DNA of 39,679 nucleotides from NCBI GenBank assembly GCA_035577985.1, contig DATJZY010000168.1:1-39679 (forward strand), read 5' to 3'. Made by a program: the position numbers and the translations under genes. This stretch comes from Candidatus Eisenbacteria bacterium (GTDB lineage Bacteria; Desulfobacterota; Binatia; DP-6). The stretch's first letter is position 1, and every line of letters begins with the position of its first letter. The notes beneath the pieces are model-generated. The model did not search any database. It was not told where the DNA came from and saw only the letters and a program-made list of their open reading frames with translations. This document shows, piece by piece, positions 24,703-34,952 of the stretch.

Positions 24703-26358
24703 TCAACGGGGTTTTTCGAGGCCTTCGGCGAGCACGAGCGTGGCGCGCTCGAGGTTGCCGGTGAGGCCGCTCCCGATCGCGAGCGTCGGACCAACGTAGC
24801 CCGCCCGGGCGAGCACCTCGTAGGCCGCCGGCGTGGCGATGACGCCGAGACCGGGCGTGATGCGACGCGCGTCGCGTCCGAGAGACGGGACCGGGTGCCC
24901 GACGTAGACGACGACCGACCGCACGGTCTCGCCGTAGAACGCGAGGGCTCCGGGCGCGGGGAAGCGGTCACGGATCGTCTCTGCGAACGGGCGCAGCGAC
25001 TGCGCCTGGCTCGCGCGAACGGCGACTGCCGGCGCCCCGACCGCGAGCCAGCCGATCGCGAGCGCGCCCGTGACCGCGATGAGCGGTCCCCACAGGCGGA
25101 GCACGACCGCGGCGCCGGTGACGCCGAGAAGCATTCCCACGATCGCTGCCGCGACGCCCTTGCCGCCCGGGATGCTGGCGAGGACGGCCTCGAGCACCGC
25201 CTGATCGGCCTCGGACAGCAGATCGGGGCGGGCGAGCGCGAGCCACGCGGCGGCCGCGCCCGCGAGCAGCACGATCAGGCCCGCGACGATCGACTGGCGT
25301 GTCGCGCGCAGGTGGCCGAGCGGACGCGTCACCAGCTCGACGGCGAGCGGCGCTGCGAGGAGCGCCAGGGGCGGCAGGCAGGGCAGCAGGTAGTAGCGCA
25401 GCTTGTACTCCGCAGGCGTGAACACGACCACGGGCACGACGATCCAGCAGACGAGGAAGCGCACGAGGGGATTCGCGAACCCGCGCCGGCGAGCCAGGCG
25501 GATCACGGCCGCCACGACGAGCGGCGTCCACGGCAGCGCGATCGACAGGAGGTGGATCGGGTAGAAGCTCAGATGGTAGCCGAGCGACTTCGGCGAGTAC
25601 GCGCGGCCTTGCGCGAGCCCGCCGGCGAGGTTCCGCACGTAGCGCCCGACCAGGTGCTGGCGGACGAACTCGTCGCCCCAGCCGGCCATCGCGACCGCGT
25701 ACCAGCCGAAGCCGAGCAGCACGAAGGCCGCGAGGCCGGGGACGGAGAGGAAGAGTCGCAGGCGACGGAGCTCGCGTTGCCAGGCGAGGAAGGCCACCAT
25801 CGTCGCCCCGAAGAGCACGGGTGGAACCGGCCCTTTCACGAACGTCGCGAGACCCAGCAGGACGAGAGCCGACGTCGCGTCGCGACGGCGATCATGGCGC
25901 CACGCGGTCCAGGCGAGGCCGAGGGCCGTGGCCAGGAGCACCAGCATCAGCGTGTCGGGTCGCGCGACACGGGCGCGGTCGAAGAAGGCGGGAAAGGTCG
26001 CGAGGAGGAGACCGGCCGCGATGCCGGGATTCGCGCCCAGCGTCCGCATGCCGAACCAGGTCGTCCACGCGACGAGGCCCGCCGCCGCGAGCGCGGCCGG
26101 CAGGCGCACGGCCGTTTCCGAGAAGCCCGCCACCAGACACGGGATCGCCGCGACCCAGTGGAACAGGATCGGCTTGTCGGGAATCATCCGGTCGTTGAAG
26201 CGCGGCCAGAGCCAGTGCCCGGCGGCGACGTCCTGCACGATGCCGACCTCGCGCGCCTCGTCGTCCCCGACCACGTCGTAGGCACCGAGGCCGTGCAGCG
26301 CGAGCGCCAGGAAGACGGCGCCGACCACGAGCGGCGCACGCTCAGCGTCGAATCGCAA
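24703..26358 (-). CDS. GT39/ArnT-like membrane glycosyltransferase
   Basis: A 551-residue polytopic protein with about 12 hydrophobic helices and the GT39/ArnT signature in the first external loop: [13 protein letters not shown] (acidic D32, D33, E34, E37) and [19 protein letters not shown] later [16 protein letters not shown] and the cytoplasmic [12 protein letters not shown] also fit. It should transfer a sugar from a polyprenyl-phosphate donor to an envelope acceptor, not identifiable here. The start is TTG at 26358, which overlaps the acylphosphatase 3' end by 17 bases; a GTG at 26328 would clip the first helix, so the TTG is preferred with moderate certainty. It is the third gene of the ligA cluster. 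Confidence 0.82.
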   Translation of the reverse strand: MRFDAERAPLVVGAVFLALALHGLGAYDVVGDDEAREVGIVQDVAAGHWLWPRFNDRMIPDKPILFHWVAAIPCLVAGFSETAVRLPAALAAAGLVAWTTWFGMRTLGANPGIAAGLLLATFPAFFDRARVARPDTLMLVLLATALGLAWTAWRHDRRRDATSALVLLGLATFVKGPVPPVLFGATMVAFLAWQRELRRLRLFLSVPGLAAFVLLGFGWYAVAMAGWGDEFVRQHLVGRYVRNLAGGLAQGRAYSPKSLGYHLSFYPIHLLSIALPWTPLVVAAVIRLARRRGFANPLVRFLVCWIVVPVVVFTPAEYKLRYYLLPCLPPLALLAAPLAVELVTRPLGHLRATRQSIVAGLIVLLAGAAAAWLALARPDLLSEADQAVLEAVLASIPGGKGVAAAIVGMLLGVTGAAVVLRLWGPLIAVTGALAIGWLAVGAPAVAVRASQAQSLRPFAETIRDRFPAPGALAFYGETVRSVVVYVGHPVPSLGRDARRITPGLGVIATPAAYEVLARAGYVGPTLAIGSGLTGNLERATLVLAEGLEKPR

Positions 26359-26616
26359 AGTCGCCCTGCTCGTCGCCGGTGGCGGAAATCCATTCGACGA
26401 CGACCTCGCTCACGCGCGCGCCGGACGGGCCCCGGCGCGCCCACGCGATGAGCGCATCGACGTCCGGCCGCTCGCCCTCGACCTCGGCGGCGACGCTGCC
26501 GTCGGGCTCGTTGCGGGCCCATCCGGCGACGCCCCGTCGGCGGGCCTCCTCCTGCATCGAGCCGCGGTACCACACGCCCTGCACCCGGCCGAGGATCCGA
26601 AGGCGCGCGCGTACCA

Positions 26617-26617
<1 letters not shown>
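26342..26617 (-). CDS. acyP: acylphosphatase
   Basis: Acylphosphatase hydrolyses acyl phosphates such as acetyl phosphate. The 91-residue product has the family signature [20 protein letters not shown] with catalytic R18 and [17 protein letters not shown] with catalytic N36. The usual GVxFR is GVWYR here, a tolerated variation. The ATG at 26617 overlaps the ligA stop (TGATG on the minus strand), so it is coupled to ligA. Length is standard for the family. Confidence 0.93.
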
Positions 26618-28638
<2,021 letters not shown>

Positions 28639-28681
28639 CTACCAGCTTGACCGGCGGGCGTCATCTCCGTAAGCGCGCCGC

Positions 28682-30157
28682 GTGCGCACCACCTGGTGGA
28701 CGGTCGCAGCGATCGCCGTCGGGCTCGGCGGCGTGGCCTACCGCCTGCAGGATTTCGGACGCTACGGCTTCTGGACCGACGAGGCGTGGGTGGCGCTGAC
28801 GACCCGGATGAGCGGATGGGGGCAATGGTGGCTCGCGCTCAGCGTGACGCCGATCGGCTGGGCGGCCCTCTTGTGGCCGCTCGCGAGACTCGGTGGTCCA
28901 CCCGAGGTCGTGCTGCGCCTGGTGCCGCTGGCGGCGAGCCTCGCGACCCTCGTGCTCGCCTATCGCATCGGGACCCGCATCGCGGGGCACCCGGCCGGTG
29001 GACTCGCGGCGCTCGCGCTCATCGCGACCGATCCGCTGTCGATCGGCTACGCGAAGGTACTGAAGCAGTACAGCACCGAGGCTGCCGTCGCGCTGCTCGC
29101 CCTCGACCTGGCGCTGCGCGTCGGGCCGGGCGGACGCGGCCTCGGCGCCCTCGCGGCCGCGCTCGTCGGCGGCATGCTCGTGTCGAACAGCCAGCCCTTC
29201 GTGGGCGCGGCCCTGCTGGTCGCGGTGGCGTCGTCGGCGTGGCGTCGCGGCGATCACCGCGGCACGCGCGCGGCCGTCGCGCTCCTCGTGCTGGTCGCGA
29301 TCGGGAGCGGCCTGCTCTACGGGTTGGTGCTCCGCCCCCACCACTCGCCTGCGCTCCAGGCGTACTACGCGCAGAGCTTCCTTCCCGCGACGGACGCCCT
29401 GGTCATGGCGAGGAGCATCGCGACCTGGGCGTGGAGCGCATGGGCGTCGGTGCTGGGGCCGATCGGTGCGATCGCCGCCGTCGCGGCCATCACGTGGCGA
29501 TGCGTGCGCGGCGGCGAGATCGCCGTCACGCTCGCGATCGCGGTCGCGACGCTCGTCGCCCTGCTGCTGGCGCTCTCGGCGCTCCGTCTCGTCCCGCTGA
29601 CGGAGGGCCGCGTGCTCCTCTTCTGCACGACGCTGCTCGGCGTCGGCGGCATCGCCTCGCTCGTGGCCTGTGCCGTCGCGCCGGCTCGCGTCGAGCGCAT
29701 CGTGGCCTCGCTCGCGCTCGTGCTCGTCGTCGCCGACGCCGCCTGGGCGCGGGCGTGGACGACGCTCGGCGTGTCGTCGTACGTGGAGGATCTGGGACCG
29801 CTCGTGGTCGAGATGGAGCACGAGCGCGGGCCGACCGATCGCGTGCTCGTCTACGGCCCGAGCGCATACGTCGTCGCGTACTATCAGCGCGACGTTCCCG
29901 TGCTGGTGCCGTGGGCCGGCACCACGGTCGGCTATACGCCGAATCTGGCCGCGGGCATCACCGCCGTGGGCGGCGACGAGATGGCCGGCGAGCTGCGGCG
30001 CGCCCTGGCAGCAGGAGCGCGGGTCTGGTTCGTCGGCTCGCGGATCAAGGCGACCGACGCGCCGTCGATCGTGAGCGCGCTCGGCGAGGGCCGGCTCGTG
30101 AAGCACGATCAGCGCGGCAACGCCGAGCTCGTCCTCGTCGCCCGCGAGCTTGATTGA
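28682..30157 (+). CDS. GT39-like membrane protein, putative glycosyltransferase
   Basis: A 491-residue protein with about ten hydrophobic helices. The first external loop has RYGFWTDEAWVALTTRMSG with D33-E34, the acidic pair expected of GT39/PMT-like glycosyltransferases, but the KPPL-type motif is absent, so this is a divergent member. A soluble C-terminal part (from about residue 370: DRVLVYGPSAYVVAYYQRDVPVLV) resembles the domain found in related proteins. It starts at GTG 28682 just before the first helix; no ribosome binding site is clear. Substrate unknown. It is divergent from ligA and followed by the M16 pair. Confidence 0.7.
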   Translation: MRTTWWTVAAIAVGLGGVAYRLQDFGRYGFWTDEAWVALTTRMSGWGQWWLALSVTPIGWAALLWPLARLGGPPEVVLRLVPLAASLATLVLAYRIGTRIAGHPAGGLAALALIATDPLSIGYAKVLKQYSTEAAVALLALDLALRVGPGGRGLGALAAALVGGMLVSNSQPFVGAALLVAVASSAWRRGDHRGTRAAVALLVLVAIGSGLLYGLVLRPHHSPALQAYYAQSFLPATDALVMARSIATWAWSAWASVLGPIGAIAAVAAITWRCVRGGEIAVTLAIAVATLVALLLALSALRLVPLTEGRVLLFCTTLLGVGGIASLVACAVAPARVERIVASLALVLVVADAAWARAWTTLGVSSYVEDLGPLVVEMEHERGPTDRVLVYGPSAYVVAYYQRDVPVLVPWAGTTVGYTPNLAAGITAVGGDEMAGELRRALAAGARVWFVGSRIKATDAPSIVSALGEGRLVKHDQRGNAELVLVARELD

Positions 30158-30183
30158 CCCGCGGGGTCTGGTAGACGACCCGG

Positions 30184-31521
30184 GTGCGCCGCCTCCTCGT
30201 CGCCACGGCCGCGATCGCGGCGCTCGCGCTCGTGGTGCCTCCGGCGGCGCGGGGCATCACGCTTCCGGTGGAGACGCGCACGCTCCGCAACGGCCTCCGT
30301 GTCCTCGTCCACCCGGACCATTCTGCCCCGGTGGTCAGCTCGTACATCTTCTTCCGCGCCGGCTCGCGCAACGAGCACTACGGGACGACCGGCATCGCGC
30401 ACCTGTTCGAGCACATGATGTTCAACGGCGGGAAGCGCTTCGGACCGGGCGTGTTCGACGACACGATCGAGCAGAACGGTGGCTCGACCAACGGCTACAC
30501 GACCCGCGACTACACCGCGTACCTGAACAACTTCCCGCGCGAGGCGCTGCCGATCATCCTCGACCTCGAGAGCGATCGCATGGCGAACCTCGCGATCACC
30601 CCGAAGAACCTCGAGCAGGAGCGCGGCATCGTGATGGAGGAGCGCCGCCTGCGCATCGACAACGACGTGCAGGGGGCGATGAACGAGGCGCTCTACCTGC
30701 AGGCCTACGTCCGCAGCCCCTATCGCTGGAACACCGTCGGCTTCATGGAGGACCTGAAGCTCATCACGCTCGACGAGGCGCGCGCCTACTTCCACACGTA
30801 CTACGCGCCGAACAATGCGACCCTCGTCCTGGTCGGTGACATCGAGCCGTCGGCTGGCTTTGCTCTCGCCGAGCGCTACTTCGGGGCCATCCCGCGCCGT
30901 CCCCCGCCGGCCCCCGTCCACGCGGAGGAGCCCGAGCAGAACGGCGAGCGGCGCATCATCGTACGCCGCCAGGCGGAGCTGCCGTCGGTGCTGATCGGCT
31001 ACAAGGCCGTGCGCGCCGCCGATCCCGATCGACCGGCGCTCGACGTCGCCACGCGCGTCCTCTCGGGCGGCGAGTCGAGCCGCCTCGATCGCGACCTCGT
31101 GCGCGAGCACGAGGTCGCGACCCAGGTCGACGCGGACCTCGACTGGGGCATCGATCTCGAGCTGCTGAGCATTCACGCGCAGGCGCGACCGGGTCGCACG
31201 GCGAAGGACCTCGTCGATCGCATCGACGTCGTGCTCGCCGACCTCGGCCGCAAGCTCGTGCCGCCGGACGAGCTGGCGAAGGCGAAGCGCCAGCTCCGCG
31301 CCGAGCTCGTCCGCTCGATGAAGACCGTCAGCGGCAAGGCGAACCAGCTCGGCTTCTTCGAGACCGTCCTCGGCGACTACCGAGCGCTGTTCGGCCTGGA
31401 GGACGCCTGGGATGCCGTGACGGCCGAGGACGTGCAGCGCGTGGCGCAGCGCTACCTCGTCCCCACGGGCCGCACGATCGTCGTGCTCGAGCCGACGCAG
31501 GAACGGAAGGCAGCCAAATGA
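30184..31521 (+). CDS. M16 family zinc metallopeptidase, active subunit
   Basis: A 445-residue periplasmic-type M16B peptidase with a signal peptide (LLVATAAIAALALVVPPAARG). The inverted zinc motif HLFEH is at 73-77 (H73, catalytic E76, H77), with the third ligand E153 in ERGIVMEERRL, 76 residues after H77 as in mitochondrial processing peptidase beta. A C-terminal M16 half follows. Starts at GTG 30184, giving the signal peptide. It overlaps the next gene by four bases (ATGA), so the two should be made in equal amounts as a heterodimer. Its likely role is degrading peptides in the periplasm. Confidence 0.93.
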   Translation: MRRLLVATAAIAALALVVPPAARGITLPVETRTLRNGLRVLVHPDHSAPVVSSYIFFRAGSRNEHYGTTGIAHLFEHMMFNGGKRFGPGVFDDTIEQNGGSTNGYTTRDYTAYLNNFPREALPIILDLESDRMANLAITPKNLEQERGIVMEERRLRIDNDVQGAMNEALYLQAYVRSPYRWNTVGFMEDLKLITLDEARAYFHTYYAPNNATLVLVGDIEPSAGFALAERYFGAIPRRPPPAPVHAEEPEQNGERRIIVRRQAELPSVLIGYKAVRAADPDRPALDVATRVLSGGESSRLDRDLVREHEVATQVDADLDWGIDLELLSIHAQARPGRTAKDLVDRIDVVLADLGRKLVPPDELAKAKRQLRAELVRSMKTVSGKANQLGFFETVLGDYRALFGLEDAWDAVTAEDVQRVAQRYLVPTGRTIVVLEPTQERKAAK

Positions 31522-32918
31522 TGCGGCTCGTGCTGCTCTTCGCCGCGGCTCTCGCGGGCGCCACGGCCCGCGCCGCCGACGAGCTCGTGCTGCCGCCGGT
31601 GACGCGCACGACGCTCCCGAACGGTCTTCGCGTCATCGTGTCGGAGTATCACGAGCTGCCGCTGGTCGACGTCGCCATCTTCGTCGGCGCCGGCGCCGCG
31701 CAGGATCCCCCGGGCAAGGAGGGGCTCGCGGCGCTCACGGCCGGCTCCCTCAAGCGTGGCGTCGATCGCCTCTCGGCCGAGGATCTGGCGCGCGCCATCG
31801 AGTCGCTGGGCGGCTCGATCAACGCGGCCGCCGGGACCGACGCCAGCGTCATCACGGCCGAATTCCTCTCCGGCGACTTCGGCGCGGGAATGGATCTCCT
31901 GCGCCAGGTGGTGCGCGACCCTGCGTTCGCGCGCGACGAGGTGCGGCGCGTCCGCGACGAGCAGCTTGCCTCGCTCGTGAGCCAGCTCGAGGAGCCGTCC
32001 GAGATCGCCGAGAAGTGCTTCGCCGCCTGGCTGTACGGTCGCCATCCGTACGGCCGTCCGGTCGAGGGACGTCGCAAGACCGTCGAGGACCTCGGGCGCG
32101 GCGACGTGCGTGACTTCTACGACCGCTGGTATCGGCCCAACGATACGATCCTGGCGCTGGTCGGCGACGTCAAGGCCGAGGACGCGCTCGCGCGCATCCA
32201 GGCGGCGTTCGGCGACTGGAAGCCGGGAGCCGAGGCCGTGGCCGCCCGCGCCGGCGCGCCCGAGCCCGTGGGTGCGCGGCGCGTGCTGCTGGTCGACAAG
32301 CCCGACGCGACCCAGACGCAGATCCGCATCGGCGCGATCGCGATGGCGCGCAAGGATCCGGACCTGCTTCCCGCCCAGGTCGCGAACACGGTGCTCGGCG
32401 GCGGCTTCACGTCGCGCCTCATCGAGGAGCTGCGCGTGAAGCGGAGCCTCACCTACGGCGCGTCGAGCGTCTTCGTCGCGCGCCTGGTCGGCGGCGACTT
32501 CCGCATCCAGACGTTCACGAAGACGCCCACCACCGTCGAAACGCTGATGCTGGCGCTGCAGGTCGAGGGCGACTTCCGGAGCGGAGCGATCGATCCCAAG
32601 CAGATCGCCAAGGCGAAGACCTACATGCGCGGGCAGTTCCCGCTCCGCCTCGAAACGCCCGATGCCATGGCCGCGCGCCTCGCCGAGATCGAGTTCAACG
32701 GGCTGCCGCAGGACGAGCTGGTGACCTATCGGAGCCGCGTCGCCGCCGTCACGCCGGAGATGGCGTCGCGCGCCGCGGCCCAGCACATGCCGGAATCCGA
32801 CGCCGTCGCGATCGTCGTGGTGGGGAAGGCCGCCGAGGTGAAGGCGCCGCTTGAGGCCGGGCTGGGCGCCGTGCGAGTCGTCACGCCGGATGCGTGCGAC
32901 GCGCTCGACGTCAAGTAG
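31518..32918 (+). CDS. M16 family peptidase, catalytically inactive partner
   Basis: A 466-residue M16B homologue with a signal peptide (LVLLFAAALAGATARAADE). The position of the HxxEH motif is ALTAG (72-76), so it cannot bind catalytic zinc. It keeps the C-terminal RLIEELRVKRSLTYGASS with the Arg and Tyr that complete the active site of the partner in this family. It pairs with the active subunit just upstream, whose stop it overlaps (ATGA); an ATG three bases later is an equal alternative start. The arrangement matches characterised M16B heterodimers. Confidence 0.92.
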   Translation: MMRLVLLFAAALAGATARAADELVLPPVTRTTLPNGLRVIVSEYHELPLVDVAIFVGAGAAQDPPGKEGLAALTAGSLKRGVDRLSAEDLARAIESLGGSINAAAGTDASVITAEFLSGDFGAGMDLLRQVVRDPAFARDEVRRVRDEQLASLVSQLEEPSEIAEKCFAAWLYGRHPYGRPVEGRRKTVEDLGRGDVRDFYDRWYRPNDTILALVGDVKAEDALARIQAAFGDWKPGAEAVAARAGAPEPVGARRVLLVDKPDATQTQIRIGAIAMARKDPDLLPAQVANTVLGGGFTSRLIEELRVKRSLTYGASSVFVARLVGGDFRIQTFTKTPTTVETLMLALQVEGDFRSGAIDPKQIAKAKTYMRGQFPLRLETPDAMAARLAEIEFNGLPQDELVTYRSRVAAVTPEMASRAAAQHMPESDAVAIVVVGKAAEVKAPLEAGLGAVRVVTPDACDALDVK

Positions 32919-33254
32919 CGCCGACGCGTCGCGTGTACTTCCGGACGACGGCGACCGGGCGGAAGCCCATCGCCGCATATCCGTCACTGACGCCCCGGTA
33001 CCACTCCCTCCGAACTTGTCGAAGCGGCTTCGCGCTGCGTCGCACTGCCCGCCGGAGCGGGTGCCGGGGGGTCGCCGCCCCGAGCGACTACCGGGGAGCG
33101 AAGGCGGCGACCCCCCCGGCATCCGCTCCGGCGCGGACAACGCACGGGCCGCGAAGCCGCCCCGACCCGCACCCCGCTGGCGTTTTCTCCCCGACCCCAC
33201 TAGGTAGGGGCGTTCGAGGGGGCGCCGGCTGCGCCCGTGCGTCCCGCGAGGTCC
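32919..33254. other. 336-base gene-free gap holding an inverted-repeat element
   Basis: This is the only gap over 300 bases in the window. I see no protein-like frame: the open frames crossing it are arginine- and proline-rich and match no family. Its middle is occupied by the inverted duplication at 33024-33160. Further right GGGCGC (33220-33225) and GCGCCC (33231-33236) form a six-base stem over a five-base loop, 18 bases before the carboxylase ATG. It should hold the end of the M16 transcript and the promoter of the carboxylase operon; I could not pick a convincing promoter. Confidence 0.6.
33024..33160. repeat. long imperfect inverted duplication (palindromic element)
   Basis: The inner arms 33050-33079 and 33103-33133 are complementary over about 30 bases with one mismatch and one extra base, around a loop of 23 bases. 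The outer arms GCGGCTTCGCG (33024-33034) and CGCGAAGCCGC (33150-33160) pair perfectly over 11 bases, with a poorly paired stretch between that keeps TGCGT/ACGCA. The whole can form a hairpin of more than 130 bases. On the minus strand it reads as a second, diverged copy of the plus-strand half. It shares CGCACGGGCCG with the element at 23474-23631. Confidence 0.65.
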
Positions 33255-34952
33255 ATGGCGAAGATCACGACGAAGACGAAGGCGGCGACGCAATCGGCCG
33301 TGACCCCCGCGCTCGACGACCCGCTGGCCGACGCGTCCCGTGCCGCCGGTACGCCAGCCTCGCAGGGCCCTTACGACCAGGCGCTCGCCGCCGGCGAGGA
33401 GCTCCGGCGCAAGCCCTACGAGGCGGCCGGCACGATCCAGATCATCCGCCAGCACACCAAGGACCGGATGACCGTCTGGGAGCGCATCGCGGTCCTGCAG
33501 GACCCCGAGACGCAGCCCACCGTCCTCTACCAGAACTGGGGCCCGAACCTCGACGGCGCATCCATCGTCACCGCCATCGTGAAGATCGGCAACCGCGACG
33601 TGGCGCTCTACGGCCACGATTTCAGCGTGCGCGCCGGCTCGATGGACGCGACCAACGGCCGCAAGCTCGCGAACCTGATCTACCTCGCGGGCGAGCGCGG
33701 CATCCCGTGCATCGGCATGAACGATAGCGCCGGCGCGTTCGTCCCGGCCGGCATCGGCGGCCTCGACGGCTATGCCGAGGCCTTCACCGCGCTCCGCAAG
33801 ATCAGCGGCGTCGTGCCGAGCATCATGTGCATGTTCGGCTACAACGCCGGCGGCGGCTCGTATCTGCCGCGGCAGGGCAGCTTCGTGATCCAGCCGAACG
33901 ACACGTTCTTCGGCCTCACGGGACCGGCGGTCATCAAGAACGTCCTCGGCGAGGACGTGACGCCGGACGACCTCGGCGGCCCCAAGGTGCACGGCGCGAG
34001 CGGCGTCGCCGACCTCACCGTGCCGGACGAGGTGGCCGCGCTCAAGACGGCGCAGCGCCTGCTCAGCTACCTCCCCAACTCGAACCGGGTCGCGCCGCAG
34101 TACGAGCGCACGAGCGACCCCGTCGACCGCCAGACGAACGAGATCGACACCCTCCTGCGCAAGGCCTTCAACTCGCCGACCGGCTTCAACACGCCGCTCG
34201 ACGTGACGATCCTCATCGAGCGCGTGTGCGACTACGCCGACTACTTCGAGCTGCAACCCGATCGGGCCCGCAACGCGATCACCGCGTTCGGACGCCTGGG
34301 CGGCCACGTGGTCGGCTTCGTTGCCAACAACAGCGCCGTCGCGAGCGGGCAGATCGACGTCGACGCCGCCTACAAGATCGCGCGCTTCGTCCGCTTCTGC
34401 TCGATCTACAACACCCCGGTCGTCTTCATCGAGGACACGACCGGGTTCCTGCCCGGTCGCGACCAGGAGAGCCGCGGGATCGTCCAGGCCGGCCGCGCCA
34501 TGCTCGACGCCATCATCGACATCCGCACGCCGCGCATCCTGCTCATCCTGCGCAACGCCTTCGGCGGCGCCTATGCCGCGTTCAACAGCTACGCGACGGG
34601 CGCCGACGTCGTGCTCGCGCTGCCGACGACGCGCGTCGCCGTCATGGGCACCGCGGGCAAGGAGTTCGTCTACAAGACCGAGATCCGCCAGATGCGGGAC
34701 GAGGCGGCGAAGAAGCGCAAGGCCGGCGTGCCCGAGGCGGAGGTCGCGGAATGGCTGCGGGCGCAGGAGGCGCTCCTCAACCAGCGCTACGAGCGTGAGC
34801 TCATGAACCCGCGCGAGGCGTTGAGCCTCGGCTCCATCTCCGAGATCGTCATGCCCACGGACCTCCGTCGCGTGCTGACGCACCACCTGAAGTTCCTCCT
34901 GAACCACTACGTCCCCGGTCCGATGGTGGAGCCGCAGCGCGAGTTCCACTGA
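33255..34952 (+). CDS. acyl-CoA carboxylase, carboxyltransferase subunit
   Basis: The 565-residue product is the carboxyltransferase of a biotin-dependent acyl-CoA carboxylase (crotonase-like CT fold, PF01039), moving carboxylate from carboxybiotin to an acyl-CoA. The N-half oxyanion region is [20 protein letters not shown] and the C-half one is [20 protein letters not shown], with [22 protein letters not shown] between. The substrate (acetyl-, propionyl- or a longer acyl-CoA) cannot be decided by eye. The ATG at 33255 follows GAGG at 33248-33251; a GTG at 33237 is possible. The stop overlaps the biotin carboxylase start (TGATG), so the two subunits are coupled. Confidence 0.9.
   Translation: MAKITTKTKAATQSAVTPALDDPLADASRAAGTPASQGPYDQALAAGEELRRKPYEAAGTIQIIRQHTKDRMTVWERIAVLQDPETQPTVLYQNWGPNLDGASIVTAIVKIGNRDVALYGHDFSVRAGSMDATNGRKLANLIYLAGERGIPCIGMNDSAGAFVPAGIGGLDGYAEAFTALRKISGVVPSIMCMFGYNAGGGSYLPRQGSFVIQPNDTFFGLTGPAVIKNVLGEDVTPDDLGGPKVHGASGVADLTVPDEVAALKTAQRLLSYLPNSNRVAPQYERTSDPVDRQTNEIDTLLRKAFNSPTGFNTPLDVTILIERVCDYADYFELQPDRARNAITAFGRLGGHVVGFVANNSAVASGQIDVDAAYKIARFVRFCSIYNTPVVFIEDTTGFLPGRDQESRGIVQAGRAMLDAIIDIRTPRILLILRNAFGGAYAAFNSYATGADVVLALPTTRVAVMGTAGKEFVYKTEIRQMRDEAAKKRKAGVPEAEVAEWLRAQEALLNQRYERELMNPREALSLGSISEIVMPTDLRRVLTHHLKFLLNHYVPGPMVEPQREFH

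Noticed and set aside
32851..33207. Small plus-strand open frame over the gap at 32919-33254
   Set aside because: Arg/Pro-rich, begins inside the M16 gene in another frame, and is explained by the inverted repeat and base composition.
31452..34949. Long minus-strand open frame spanning the M16 partner, the gap and the carboxyltransferase
   Set aside because: It runs across two real plus-strand genes and the palindromic element with no domain match; the gap simply lacks stops on both strands.
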